Under the pieces are notes generated by a model. That model was not told the origin of the DNA. It did not search any database and worked only from the letters and a program-made list of their open reading frames with translations. The position numbers were made by a program, and so were the translations under genes. Positions 57,152 to 64,000 of a DNA stretch of 64,000 nucleotides are shown piece by piece; the stretch's first letter is position 1, and each line of letters starts with the position of its first letter. Source of the DNA: Nocardia higoensis (GTDB taxonomy: Bacteria > Actinomycetota > Actinomycetes > Mycobacteriales > Mycobacteriaceae); NCBI RefSeq assembly GCF_015477835.1, contig NZ_JADLQN010000004.1, positions 310,001-374,000 on the forward strand. Direction: 5' to 3'.

Positions 57152-58857
57152 GCGCGGGCGACGGTCGCGGGCTCCGCCGCGGGCGCCGAGAGTGCCACGG
57201 GTTCACGCGGTGCCGCCGAGGAGGTGCCCAGTCGCAGCGGGTCCACGTGCCGCAGCGACAACGCGGCCACCACGGCGACGAAGGTCGCCGCGGCCACATG
57301 CCAGAAGTTGTACAGGCCGATGGAGCCGTCGGGCTGGAAGACCAGCATCAGCCAGGTGCATATACCGACCAGCACCATCGAGGTCGTTGTCGACAACGCG
57401 AAACCGGCGGCCAGCGCCAGCGGCCACGAGTAGTACCAGGGCAGCGCGGCGGGGGAGAGGATCACGATCGCGACGAACGCGATGAGGATGCCGAAGACGG
57501 CCTCGCGCTCGCTGTGGCGGAACCGCCACCAGGTCGCCACCAGCACCACCACCAGCGCGACCGCGCACAGGGTGCGGGTCACGCTCAGTACCGATTCCAG
57601 GCGCAGGTTCGTGATCCAGGTGGTGGCGTGCGCCATGACGGTCGGCAGCGACAGCCAGTTGATGATCTTCTTCGACCCCGACAACGCCGTCAGCCAGCCG
57701 ATCCCGACGCCGGCGATGGCGGAGGCGGCGACGAACACCGCCGCGAACACACTCAGGCCGAGACCGGCGATCTTGGCGAAGGTCAGCACGGGATGCGGCA
57801 TGTCGGGCCCCGGCTTGGCCGCGTCGGGCTGCCCGGATTTCTCGCTCGAGGCCGGATCGCGCTCGGCGTTCGGGTCGAGCGCGGCGCGTTCGAGCGCCCG
57901 CCGTTCGCGTTCGTGCAGCATCCAGATCCACACCAGGAACGGCAACGCCACGCCTGCGGTCGCCTTGATGGCCACGCCTATCGCGACGACGACGATGCCC
58001 GCCACATGATGGCGTTCGAGCACCAGCGCGATGCCCGCGCACATCAGCCCCACCATCAGCATCTCGTTGTGCACCCCGCCGATGAGGTGGATGAGCACCA
58101 GCGGGTTGAGCACCGCCAGCCACAGGGCCACGGTGGGCCTGCCGCCGAGGTGCTTGGTCAGGTACGGCACCGCCCACATCATCAGCGCCAGGCCCGGCAA
58201 CATCACCAGGCGAAGGGCGATGGTGCCCGAGACCACGTCGTCGCCGGTGATCGCGGTGATCGCGCGCCCGAGCAAGAGGAAGGCCGGACCGTAGGGAGCG
58301 GTGGTGGTGGTCCACACCGGACTCACATTGTCCAGCAGCACGCCGGGATTGGCGACCGGACCGACCGTGTACGGATCGAATCCGTCGCGCAGCAGTGCGC
58401 CCTGGGCGAGATAGGAGTAGGCGTCGCGGCTGAACATGGGCACCGCGAACAGCAGCGGGAAGATCCAGATGCCGACGATGGCGCGCAGTTCGTTGAGCGT
58501 CACGTGCACGGGGCGGCCGCCGAAGCCGAGGGTGCTGCGACCCAGCCGCACCCAGGCGGTGATCATGGCCAGCACGCCTGCCCAGATCAGAATCGTCGAC
58601 AGCGCGTACCCGTGGCCGAATCGCAGCCAGGACAGGTGCAGCGCCTCGAGCAGCGGATCGCGGGTGCGGACGCTGCCCGCGCCGAACCCGCCGAAGGTGA
58701 TCAGCGCCGCGCCGACGAAACCGAGCAGTGCCGCGTGGCCCTCGGGACTGCGGGCGAAGTCGGCCCAGGCCTGCATCCGAGTGCGGCCTCCGCCGGGAAC
58801 GGCGCCGGTCACGACGACTTGGGCGGGGGCTGCGGTGCTCGTGTCGGGGGGATGCAT
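57148..58857 (-). CDS. mptA: GT-C alpha-(1->6) mannopyranosyltransferase (MptA/MptB-like)
   Basis: A 569-residue polytopic GT-C enzyme that extends the alpha-1,6-mannan core of lipomannan with polyprenyl-phosphate mannose. A dozen or more hydrophobic helices are visible, and the extracytoplasmic acidic motif FSRDAYSYLAQGALL in the first loop is the characteristic catalytic feature. A cytoplasmic charged insert (RAALDPNAERDPASSEKSGQ) splits helices near residue 330. In mycobacteria the homologue (Rv2174) stands beside idsA2, as here. It is sandwiched between crtI and crtB. Confidence 0.9.
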   Translation of the reverse strand: MHPPDTSTAAPAQVVVTGAVPGGGRTRMQAWADFARSPEGHAALLGFVGAALITFGGFGAGSVRTRDPLLEALHLSWLRFGHGYALSTILIWAGVLAMITAWVRLGRSTLGFGGRPVHVTLNELRAIVGIWIFPLLFAVPMFSRDAYSYLAQGALLRDGFDPYTVGPVANPGVLLDNVSPVWTTTTAPYGPAFLLLGRAITAITGDDVVSGTIALRLVMLPGLALMMWAVPYLTKHLGGRPTVALWLAVLNPLVLIHLIGGVHNEMLMVGLMCAGIALVLERHHVAGIVVVAIGVAIKATAGVALPFLVWIWMLHERERRALERAALDPNAERDPASSEKSGQPDAAKPGPDMPHPVLTFAKIAGLGLSVFAAVFVAASAIAGVGIGWLTALSGSKKIINWLSLPTVMAHATTWITNLRLESVLSVTRTLCAVALVVVLVATWWRFRHSEREAVFGILIAFVAIVILSPAALPWYYSWPLALAAGFALSTTTSMVLVGICTWLMLVFQPDGSIGLYNFWHVAAATFVAVVAALSLRHVDPLRLGTSSAAPREPVALSAPAAEPATVARA

Positions 58858-58923
58858 GTCGTGTCGGTTCCCCCGGGCGAGATCGGCGGTCGCAACCGCG
58901 TGTGGATATGGTCGGCAGTCAGT

Positions 58924-60507
58924 TTAGTAGTTGTCCGGCGGGACGCTCGCCCTGGACCGGGCGGGTTCTCCCGGGGTCTGTTCCGCGACGCCGATGATCC
59001 GGTGTGCCGCCAGTTTGCCTGACAGCAGCACGGTCGGTACCCCGATGCCGGGGACGGTGCCGCAACCGGCGAGGACCACGTTGTCGGCGAAGCGGGGCAT
59101 GTTACGGGTGCGGAACGGGCCGGTTTGCCGGAACAGGTGCGCGGTCGCGAACGGCGTGCCCGCCAGCATCCCTCGGGCGCGCCAGGTGTACGGGGTGTCG
59201 AGGTGATCGACGGTGAAGTGCTCGGCGATGCCGCGGTAGCCGCGCTGTTCCAGCAGCGACAGCAGTTCGCCGAGATAGGGCCGGGCCAGGCGGTCCCAAT
59301 CCAGCGGCGCGCTGTCCAGATTCGGGCACGGCGCGAGGATCGAGAGCGGTTCGTGACGGCCGTCGGCGCGGGTGACGAACAGCTCCGAATCGGTCAGTGC
59401 GGGCCGGGTCAGCAGCAGGGAGGGTTCGCTCATCAGCTTGCCCTTGCCGCGGCGGGTGGCGATCTCGCGGAAGGTCTCTTCCCAGGCCGCGCCGAAATCG
59501 ATGGTGTGGTGCGCCTGGATCGGCCAGCTCGCGGCGACCTCGGCAGGGATGGTGCCGTGCGCGACGACCGCCGAGGGAGACGCGCGCAGTCCCCGTCGCA
59601 GTCTGCCGCCGAAACGCTCGATCGACCCCAGGTCGGCGGTCAGCACGACCGCGTCGCACGGCACGCGTTCGCCGTCGGCGAGCACCACCCCGGTCGCGCG
59701 CTTGCCCGCGTAGTCGATCCGCGCGACCTCGCTGTTCAGTCTCAGCGTGCCGCCCGCGTCGGTGAGGGCAGAGGCCATGGTCTCGGCGACCGCGCTCATC
59801 CCGCCGCGCGGGAAGTAGACGCCCATCGAGGTGTCCATGTGCGGGATCACGGCATAGACGGCGAGCGCGTCGGCCGGGGCCATGCCCGCGTAGAGGGCCT
59901 GGAAGGTGAACAGCCGCGACAGGCGGCGGTCGGTGAGCAGACGGTCGATCCTCGCGCCGAGACTGCCGAATCCGCCGAGCCGGACCAGGTCGAGCAGTGC
60001 GGCGCGTTTCGCCGGTGTGCGCACCATGTCCAGCGGCGAGTCGAAGTCGGCGTCCATGAATTCGGCGAACTCGGCGCGATAGATCGCGGCCAGCCAGTCC
60101 CGCAGCCGTCGGTAGCGCACGGCCTCGTCCGGGCCGCAGGTGCGCGCGACCTCCTCGGCCATCAGGTCGGGATCGGCGAAGACACGGATGTCGGTGCCGT
60201 CGGCGTAGCGGGCGTGATAGCTCGGCGACAGCGCGAGGACCTCCAGTGGCACCGGCGCGGAGGCGCGGGTGTGCCCCACGGCGGCGAGCGCTTCGTCGAC
60301 GAGCTCGGGCATGGTGAGCACGGTGGCGCCGGAGTCGATCCGATAGTCGGGGCCGATGTAGCGCCCGACCCGGCCGCCGGGATGGTCCGCACGCTCGAGC
60401 AGGGTGACCTGCCGCCCCGACCCGGTCAGATGCAGCGCCGCGGCCAGCCCGGACAGGCCCGCTCCGATCACCACGACCCGGTCGGTCGGTCCCGCAACGG
60501 TTTTCAT
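58924..60507 (-). CDS. crtI: Phytoene desaturase/dehydrogenase
   Basis: A 527-residue FAD-dependent desaturase. The dinucleotide motif VVVIGAGLSGLAAALHL (G15, G17, G20; E38) and the C-terminal CrtI signature FADNVVLAGCGTVPGIGVPTVLLSG are intact, along with the substrate-channel motif GGMSAVAETMASAL. It introduces double bonds into phytoene to give coloured carotenoids. ATG 60507 is preceded by AGGAG. It lies 66 bp upstream of mptA and downstream of a small gene whose first residues resemble its own. Confidence 0.94.
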   Translation of the reverse strand: MKTVAGPTDRVVVIGAGLSGLAAALHLTGSGRQVTLLERADHPGGRVGRYIGPDYRIDSGATVLTMPELVDEALAAVGHTRASAPVPLEVLALSPSYHARYADGTDIRVFADPDLMAEEVARTCGPDEAVRYRRLRDWLAAIYRAEFAEFMDADFDSPLDMVRTPAKRAALLDLVRLGGFGSLGARIDRLLTDRRLSRLFTFQALYAGMAPADALAVYAVIPHMDTSMGVYFPRGGMSAVAETMASALTDAGGTLRLNSEVARIDYAGKRATGVVLADGERVPCDAVVLTADLGSIERFGGRLRRGLRASPSAVVAHGTIPAEVAASWPIQAHHTIDFGAAWEETFREIATRRGKGKLMSEPSLLLTRPALTDSELFVTRADGRHEPLSILAPCPNLDSAPLDWDRLARPYLGELLSLLEQRGYRGIAEHFTVDHLDTPYTWRARGMLAGTPFATAHLFRQTGPFRTRNMPRFADNVVLAGCGTVPGIGVPTVLLSGKLAAHRIIGVAEQTPGEPARSRASVPPDNY

Positions 60508-60672
60508 CTGGACTCCTCGTCACCTGAGTGTCGTTACCGCCCCGGACTACGCTCGTCCTCCGTGCCGCGTGCGTGCGGGCGCCCCGGTGCGCAGGTTACC
60601 CGGGCGCATCAGGGCACGGCCCCGCAGCCGGACCCGGCGAGGCTGGAATCGGATGTGGTGGGAGTCGGCGTG

Positions 60673-60897
60673 TCAGTCCTCGATGAAGTCTTCTTCTTCG
60701 AAGAGGGTGTCCTCGGGCAGCGCGGAGCACGACCTGGGCACGGGGAAGTCGCGCCGCGTGGGCAGCGAGGCGCCGAGGATCACCCGGCGTTCGGTGAGGG
60801 CGGCCAGTGCCTTGCCACGGCGCTTGCCTGTGCCGCGCGGGGCGGGCCCGGCCCCGACGGTGATCACCCGATGGGCGGGCGACACAACGGCTTTCAT
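60673..60897 (-). CDS. 74-residue protein coupled to the prenyl synthase gene, similar in its start to CrtI
   Basis: ATG 60897 overlaps the stop of the prenyl synthase gene (ATGA) and has CAGGAGG upstream. The start MKAVVSPAHRVITVGAG lines up with CrtI MKTVAGPTDRVVVIGAG (9 of the first 17 residues identical), but after GAG the glycine motif is lost (PAPRG instead of LSGLA) and the sequence becomes a basic Arg/Lys stretch ending in an acidic EEEDFIED tail. It may be a decayed copy of the crtI 5' end that still has an open frame, or a small independent protein. No function assigned. Confidence 0.55.
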   Translation of the reverse strand: MKAVVSPAHRVITVGAGPAPRGTGKRRGKALAALTERRVILGASLPTRRDFPVPRSCSALPEDTLFEEEDFIED

Positions 60898-62045
60898 GCA
60901 GTCCTCCTGGTAGCGGCCAGCGCCATACCGCGAAGGGTCTGCTTCGCGGCGGGTGTGGCCGAACTGGTTTCCAATGCGGCCAAGCCGCGTTCGGTGAGAT
61001 CGGCGATGCGTTGTTCCACATCGTCGACGGCGCCGAGCTCGACGAGCACGGCGCGTAGGCGTTCCACGTCCTCGGCATCCAGATCGGTGCCGATGCTGTC
61101 CCGCAGCAGTGCCGCCGCGGTGTGGTCTGTGGCGTCGGCCCGGCGCAGTGCCTCGGCCAGCAGCACGGTGCGTTTGCCCTCGCGCAGGTCGTCGCCGGAG
61201 GGCTTGCCGGTCACCTCCGGGTCGCCGAACACCCCGAGCAGGTCGTCGCGTAGCTGGAAGGCGAGGCCGATGTCGGTTCCGAAGGTGCGATAGGCGCTGA
61301 TCAGGCCGTCGTCGGCGCCCGCGATCGCGGCGCCGAGGTGCAGCGGCCGCTCCACGGTGTATGCGGCGGTCTTGTAGCGGTTGATCCGCATCGCCGCCTC
61401 GACCGAATCGTCCCGGCCGGCTTCACCGTTGATGTCGAGCAGCTGTCCGCCGAGCACCTCGGTGCGCATCGCGGCCCACACCGGGGCGAAGCGCGCGAGC
61501 GCGGCTTCGTCGAGGCCCGCGGCGTGCACCATGTCGTCGGCCCAGGCCAGCGCCAGATCGCCGATCAGGATGGCGACACCGACACCGAAGTGGGCCGGGT
61601 CGCCGGACCATCCGCGCTCACGGTGACGCTGTTCGAAGTCGACGTGCACGGTGGGGAAGCGCCGCCGGGTGCGCGAGGAATCGATGATGTCGTCGTGGAC
61701 GAGCGCGCATGCCTGGACCAGTTCCAGCGCGGCGCAGGCTTTGCGGACCGCGTCGGCCTCGGCCGAGTCCTCGTCGCCGCCCGCGCCCAGCCAGCCGTGC
61801 CAGGCGAAGGCGGGCCTGGTGCGCTTGCCGCCGCGAAGCACGAACGCTTCGAGAGTGTCGGCGGCTTCCTCGAAGACCGGGCCGAGCGCACTCACCGAGG
61901 GGCGGCGGTCGGCGAAGAACGCGACGAGCGCGGCTTCCACGGAGACGACGAATTCCGCGGATCCCAGCGTCGGCGCCGGTGTCCCGGCGGCAGGGATTCG
62001 TGTCGGAGTACCGGGTCCGGCGGACAGAGGAACCTCCAAGGTCAC
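60894..62045 (-). CDS. idsA2: Polyprenyl (geranylgeranyl/farnesyl) diphosphate synthase, IdsA2/CrtE-like
   Basis: A 383-residue trans-prenyltransferase. The first aspartate-rich motif is DDIIDSSRTRR (DDxxD), the second is FQLRDDLLGVFGDP, and GGKRTRP binds diphosphate. Residues 1-30 are a non-conserved extension (GTG 62045). It supplies the C15-C20 precursor for CrtB. The order with mptA matches the mycobacterial idsA2-mptA neighbourhood. Product length cannot be read with certainty from sequence. Confidence 0.93.
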   Translation of the reverse strand: MTLEVPLSAGPGTPTRIPAAGTPAPTLGSAEFVVSVEAALVAFFADRRPSVSALGPVFEEAADTLEAFVLRGGKRTRPAFAWHGWLGAGGDEDSAEADAVRKACAALELVQACALVHDDIIDSSRTRRRFPTVHVDFEQRHRERGWSGDPAHFGVGVAILIGDLALAWADDMVHAAGLDEAALARFAPVWAAMRTEVLGGQLLDINGEAGRDDSVEAAMRINRYKTAAYTVERPLHLGAAIAGADDGLISAYRTFGTDIGLAFQLRDDLLGVFGDPEVTGKPSGDDLREGKRTVLLAEALRRADATDHTAAALLRDSIGTDLDAEDVERLRAVLVELGAVDDVEQRIADLTERGLAALETSSATPAAKQTLRGMALAATRRTA

Positions 62046-62292
62046 GGTGTCGTTGCTGCCCGGTCGTTGCTGCCGGGATGTATCGGGCAGTATGCGGGGC
62101 TGGGTTCTGTCGGGTCGTCCTGGCAGGCGTCAGCGCGCGCGAGTGCGCGAACTCACGATGCCGCCGCCACGAAGAATACTCGCATGTGCGCAAGGTGTGA
62201 TCAGCGGGCTCTCCGCGCGCGTCGAAACGAGCCCTGACCTGGTGTTCTGCGCCCGAGCGCATGAGCGGGCGCTCGCCACGAAGGGGTCTCAC

Positions 62293-62298
62293 TACACT
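62293..62298 (+). promoter_or_regulatory. -10 box TACACT of the MetF-like gene
   Basis: Six nt before GTG 62305. Confidence 0.5.
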
Positions 62299-62304
62299 GG
62301 ACCG

Positions 62305-63270
62305 GTGACTGTCGATCCCGCGCCCTCGTCCATCTCCGGCACACCGTCGGTGGTGCAGAGCCTGCGGGCCCACGAGGGCCGTGCGGTGCCGTTCTCCGTC
62401 GAGTTCAACCCTCCCCGCGACGCCGCGGGCGAGGCGCGGCTGTGGCGCGCGGTGCGGGAGTTCGAGTGCATGCATCCGGCCTTCGTGTCGATGACCTACG
62501 GCGCGGGCGGCTCCACCAAGGACCGGACGGTGCGGGTCACCGGTCAGCTGGCGCAGGAGACCACGCTGCTTCCGGTGGCCCATCTGACCGCCGTCGGGCA
62601 CAGCGTGGCCGAACTGCGTTCGCTGGTCGGCGCCTACGCCGATTCGGGCATCCGCAACATCCTGGTGCTGCGCGGCGACCCGCCCGGCGACCCGCTCGGC
62701 GAATGGCACCGCCACCCCGAGGGGGTGGAGTACGCGGAGGAACTGGTGCGCATCGTCCGGGATCTGGGCGACTTCCACGTCGGTGTCGCCTCCTTCCCGC
62801 AAGGCCACCACCGCTCGCCCGACCTGGACTCCGACACCGAATTCCTGGTCGCGAAACTGCGTGCGGGCGCCGAGTATTCGATCACCCAGATGTTCTTCGA
62901 GGTCGAGCACTACCTGCGGCTGCGGGATCGGGTCGCCGCGCTCGACCCGATCGAGGGTGCCAAGCCGATCATTCCCGAGCTGATGCCGATCACCTCGCTG
63001 CGCACCGTCACCCGCGCCGAGGAACTGTGCGGGCGACCGTTGCCCGCCCCGGTCCTGGAGCGGCTGCGTCGCGCGGCCGGAGACGGACCGGAGGAGAACA
63101 AGGCCGCCGTGCGCGAGGCGGGTATCGAGATCGCCACCGAGATGGCGCAGCGCCTCATCGACGAGGGCGCGCCCTGCCTGCACTTCATCACACTGAACTT
63201 CGCCAAAGCGACCAGCGAGGTGCTCACCAACCTCGGTTACGGCGTGTCCCCGGCTCCCGCGCGCGCCTGA
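62305..63270 (+). CDS. metF: Methylenetetrahydrofolate reductase-like protein (Rv2172c type)
   Basis: A 321-residue TIM-barrel protein of the MetF family, which makes 5-methyl-tetrahydrofolate for methionine. VPFSVEFNPPRD, SMTYGAGGSTKDRTVRV and NILVLRGDPPGD are the folate/flavin barrel motifs; GVASFPQGHHRSPDLDSD and ITQMFFEVEHY follow. Mycobacterial homologues are unusual reductases that use NADH and lack bound flavin, which may apply here. GTG 62305 is leaderless. It is divergent from the prenyl synthase gene over 259 bp. Confidence 0.92.
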   Translation: MTVDPAPSSISGTPSVVQSLRAHEGRAVPFSVEFNPPRDAAGEARLWRAVREFECMHPAFVSMTYGAGGSTKDRTVRVTGQLAQETTLLPVAHLTAVGHSVAELRSLVGAYADSGIRNILVLRGDPPGDPLGEWHRHPEGVEYAEELVRIVRDLGDFHVGVASFPQGHHRSPDLDSDTEFLVAKLRAGAEYSITQMFFEVEHYLRLRDRVAALDPIEGAKPIIPELMPITSLRTVTRAEELCGRPLPAPVLERLRRAAGDGPEENKAAVREAGIEIATEMAQRLIDEGAPCLHFITLNFAKATSEVLTNLGYGVSPAPARA

Positions 63271-63382
63271 GCGTCGCGCCCGCCCGCACCCGCGGCACGG
63301 TCGTCGCGGACACGCCGTCCACACGCGGATCCTGTTCGCCCGCTTCGACGGCCACCCCGCAGCCGGTTCTGCTCGGGCGCGC

Positions 63383-64000
63383 TCACGACCGCGTCGTGAC
63401 GGCCGGACGTCCCTTCCAGCGCACCGCGCCCCGCCGCCGCGCGCGATGCGAGCGGAGCGTCAGCAACTGGTAAACCGCCACCGCGATCGGGTGCGCGAGC
63501 GCCGAACTCACATCGCTCGCGCGCAACGCGGCCCCGGTCTCGAGACGGCGGGCCAGCAGCCTGCCCGCGACCGCCGCCGCGTAGCCGAGCGCGCCGGTTC
63601 GGCGTAGCCGTCCGTGTCCGAACACCGCGGCGGCCGGAGGAAGAACGTACGCCGCGCCCGCCGCGACGGCGACCGCCGTCGCCGCCGTCGGGGAACCGCC
63701 GTGGGCCGACCACAGCCAGCGGGTGTACCCGGCCTCGAGTTCGGTTGCGCCACGGTACATCCGGGTGCTCGCCAGCGGACCGGCCGCCACCACCCGGGTG
63801 GACGATCCGGCCCGGCGCAACGCACGGGCGATGTCGAGGTCTTCGATCGGGCTGCCCGCCACCGACTCGTGCCCGCCGATCGCACGATAGGCCGGGGCGT
63901 CGAACACCAGGAACTGCCCGCAGGACACCACGGTGCTCGGCCGCAGACTCCGATTACCGAACGGCACCAGCAGAGTCGAGGCCCACGACCAGCACAGCAA
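63383..64000 (-). CDS. Family 2 glycosyltransferase, N-terminus beyond the right edge
   Basis: The last 205 residues of a membrane GT2 enzyme. Visible are CGQFLVFDAPAYRAIGGHESV, SPIEDLDIARALRRAG with the catalytic-base ED, and YTRWLWSAHGG equivalent to the QxxRW motif, followed by hydrophobic segments. This form is found in carotenoid and hopanoid glycosyltransferases. Its position next to the carotenoid genes suggests a carotenoid-glycosylating role, but that is inference. It converges on the MetF-like gene. Confidence 0.85.
   Translation of the reverse strand: MLCWSWASTLLVPFGNRSLRPSTVVSCGQFLVFDAPAYRAIGGHESVAGSPIEDLDIARALRRAGSSTRVVAAGPLASTRMYRGATELEAGYTRWLWSAHGGSPTAATAVAVAAGAAYVLPPAAAVFGHGRLRRTGALGYAAAVAGRLLARRLETGAALRASDVSSALAHPIAVAVYQLLTLRSHRARRRGAVRWKGRPAVTTRS

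Noticed and set aside
1..64000. tRNA, rRNA, insertion sequences or prophage
   Set aside because: No tRNA-like cloverleaf, rRNA signature, transposase, integrase or phage structural gene was recognised in any part of the window.

Overview
The window is a GC-rich actinobacterial chromosome segment. Gene content and order match the lipB-lipA / sucB / pepA / gcvT / ilvE / cobST / asnB / ctaC / qcrCAB / aroG / pknL block known from mycobacteria (the Rv2172c-Rv2218 neighbourhood of M. tuberculosis). A mycolic-acid actinomycete is therefore indicated. Nocardia is my best guess from the mixture of accessory genes, but genus assignment is inference. No rRNA, tRNA, CRISPR array or insertion sequence was seen.

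Layout. 1-7.4 kb is accessory DNA: the start of a DUF6448 gene, a 407-bp gene-poor stretch, a UvrD-like helicase with a NERD-like front end, and a four-gene overlapping operon (2688-7340). That operon encodes a helix-rich protein, a Cas4/RecB-type PD-(D/E)XK nuclease with a four-cysteine Fe-S pattern, a protein ending in a beta-rich domain, and an SF1 helicase. Together these look like a Dna2-type nuclease-helicase split over separate genes, and this is the best candidate for an undescribed system. 7.4-24.5 kb is core metabolism: two small proteins, lipoic acid synthesis (lipB, lipA), the 2-oxo acid dehydrogenase E2 (sucB), leucyl aminopeptidase, a TetR/GNAT divergent pair, gcvT, ilvE, a metallo-beta-lactamase hydrolase, cobT-cobS, and a GlxA-type regulator. 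24.5-30 kb holds an Fe-S assembly protein, adenosine kinase, asnB and cytochrome oxidase subunits II and IV. 30-41.5 kb is cell-envelope and accessory metabolism: an FAD oxidase, a Spo0M protein, an acyltransferase, a ROK kinase, an ArsA-like ATPase with two SRPBCC proteins, the PimB' mannosyltransferase, a metallopeptidase and two NlpC/P60 peptidoglycan hydrolases. 42-51 kb holds a DEDDh/GIY-YIG nuclease, a RAM-domain protein, trpD, ctaE and the qcrCAB bc1 operon. 51-64 kb holds an exoribonuclease, the type II DAHP synthase, PknL with its wHTH partner, a carotenoid cluster (prenyl synthase, crtI, crtB, glycosyltransferase) that also contains the lipoglycan mannosyltransferase mptA, and a MetF-like reductase.

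The genes form a few working sets. Respiration is the supercomplex genes ctaC-ctaF, ctaE and qcrCAB. Lipoylation by lipB/lipA serves the lipoyl domains of SucB and the glycine cleavage system of gcvT. Aromatic synthesis is aroG and trpD. Envelope building and remodelling involve plsC, pimB', mptA, NlpC/P60 and pknL.

Regulation. Many genes start at, or within a base or two of, the predicted transcription start: a TANNNT -10 box lies 6-8 nt before the start codon. Leaderless expression therefore seems common here. In two cases the upstream gene's TAA stop codon forms the first half of the next gene's -10 box. Several short tandem or palindromic repeats sit in promoter regions, and strong hairpins separate convergent genes.
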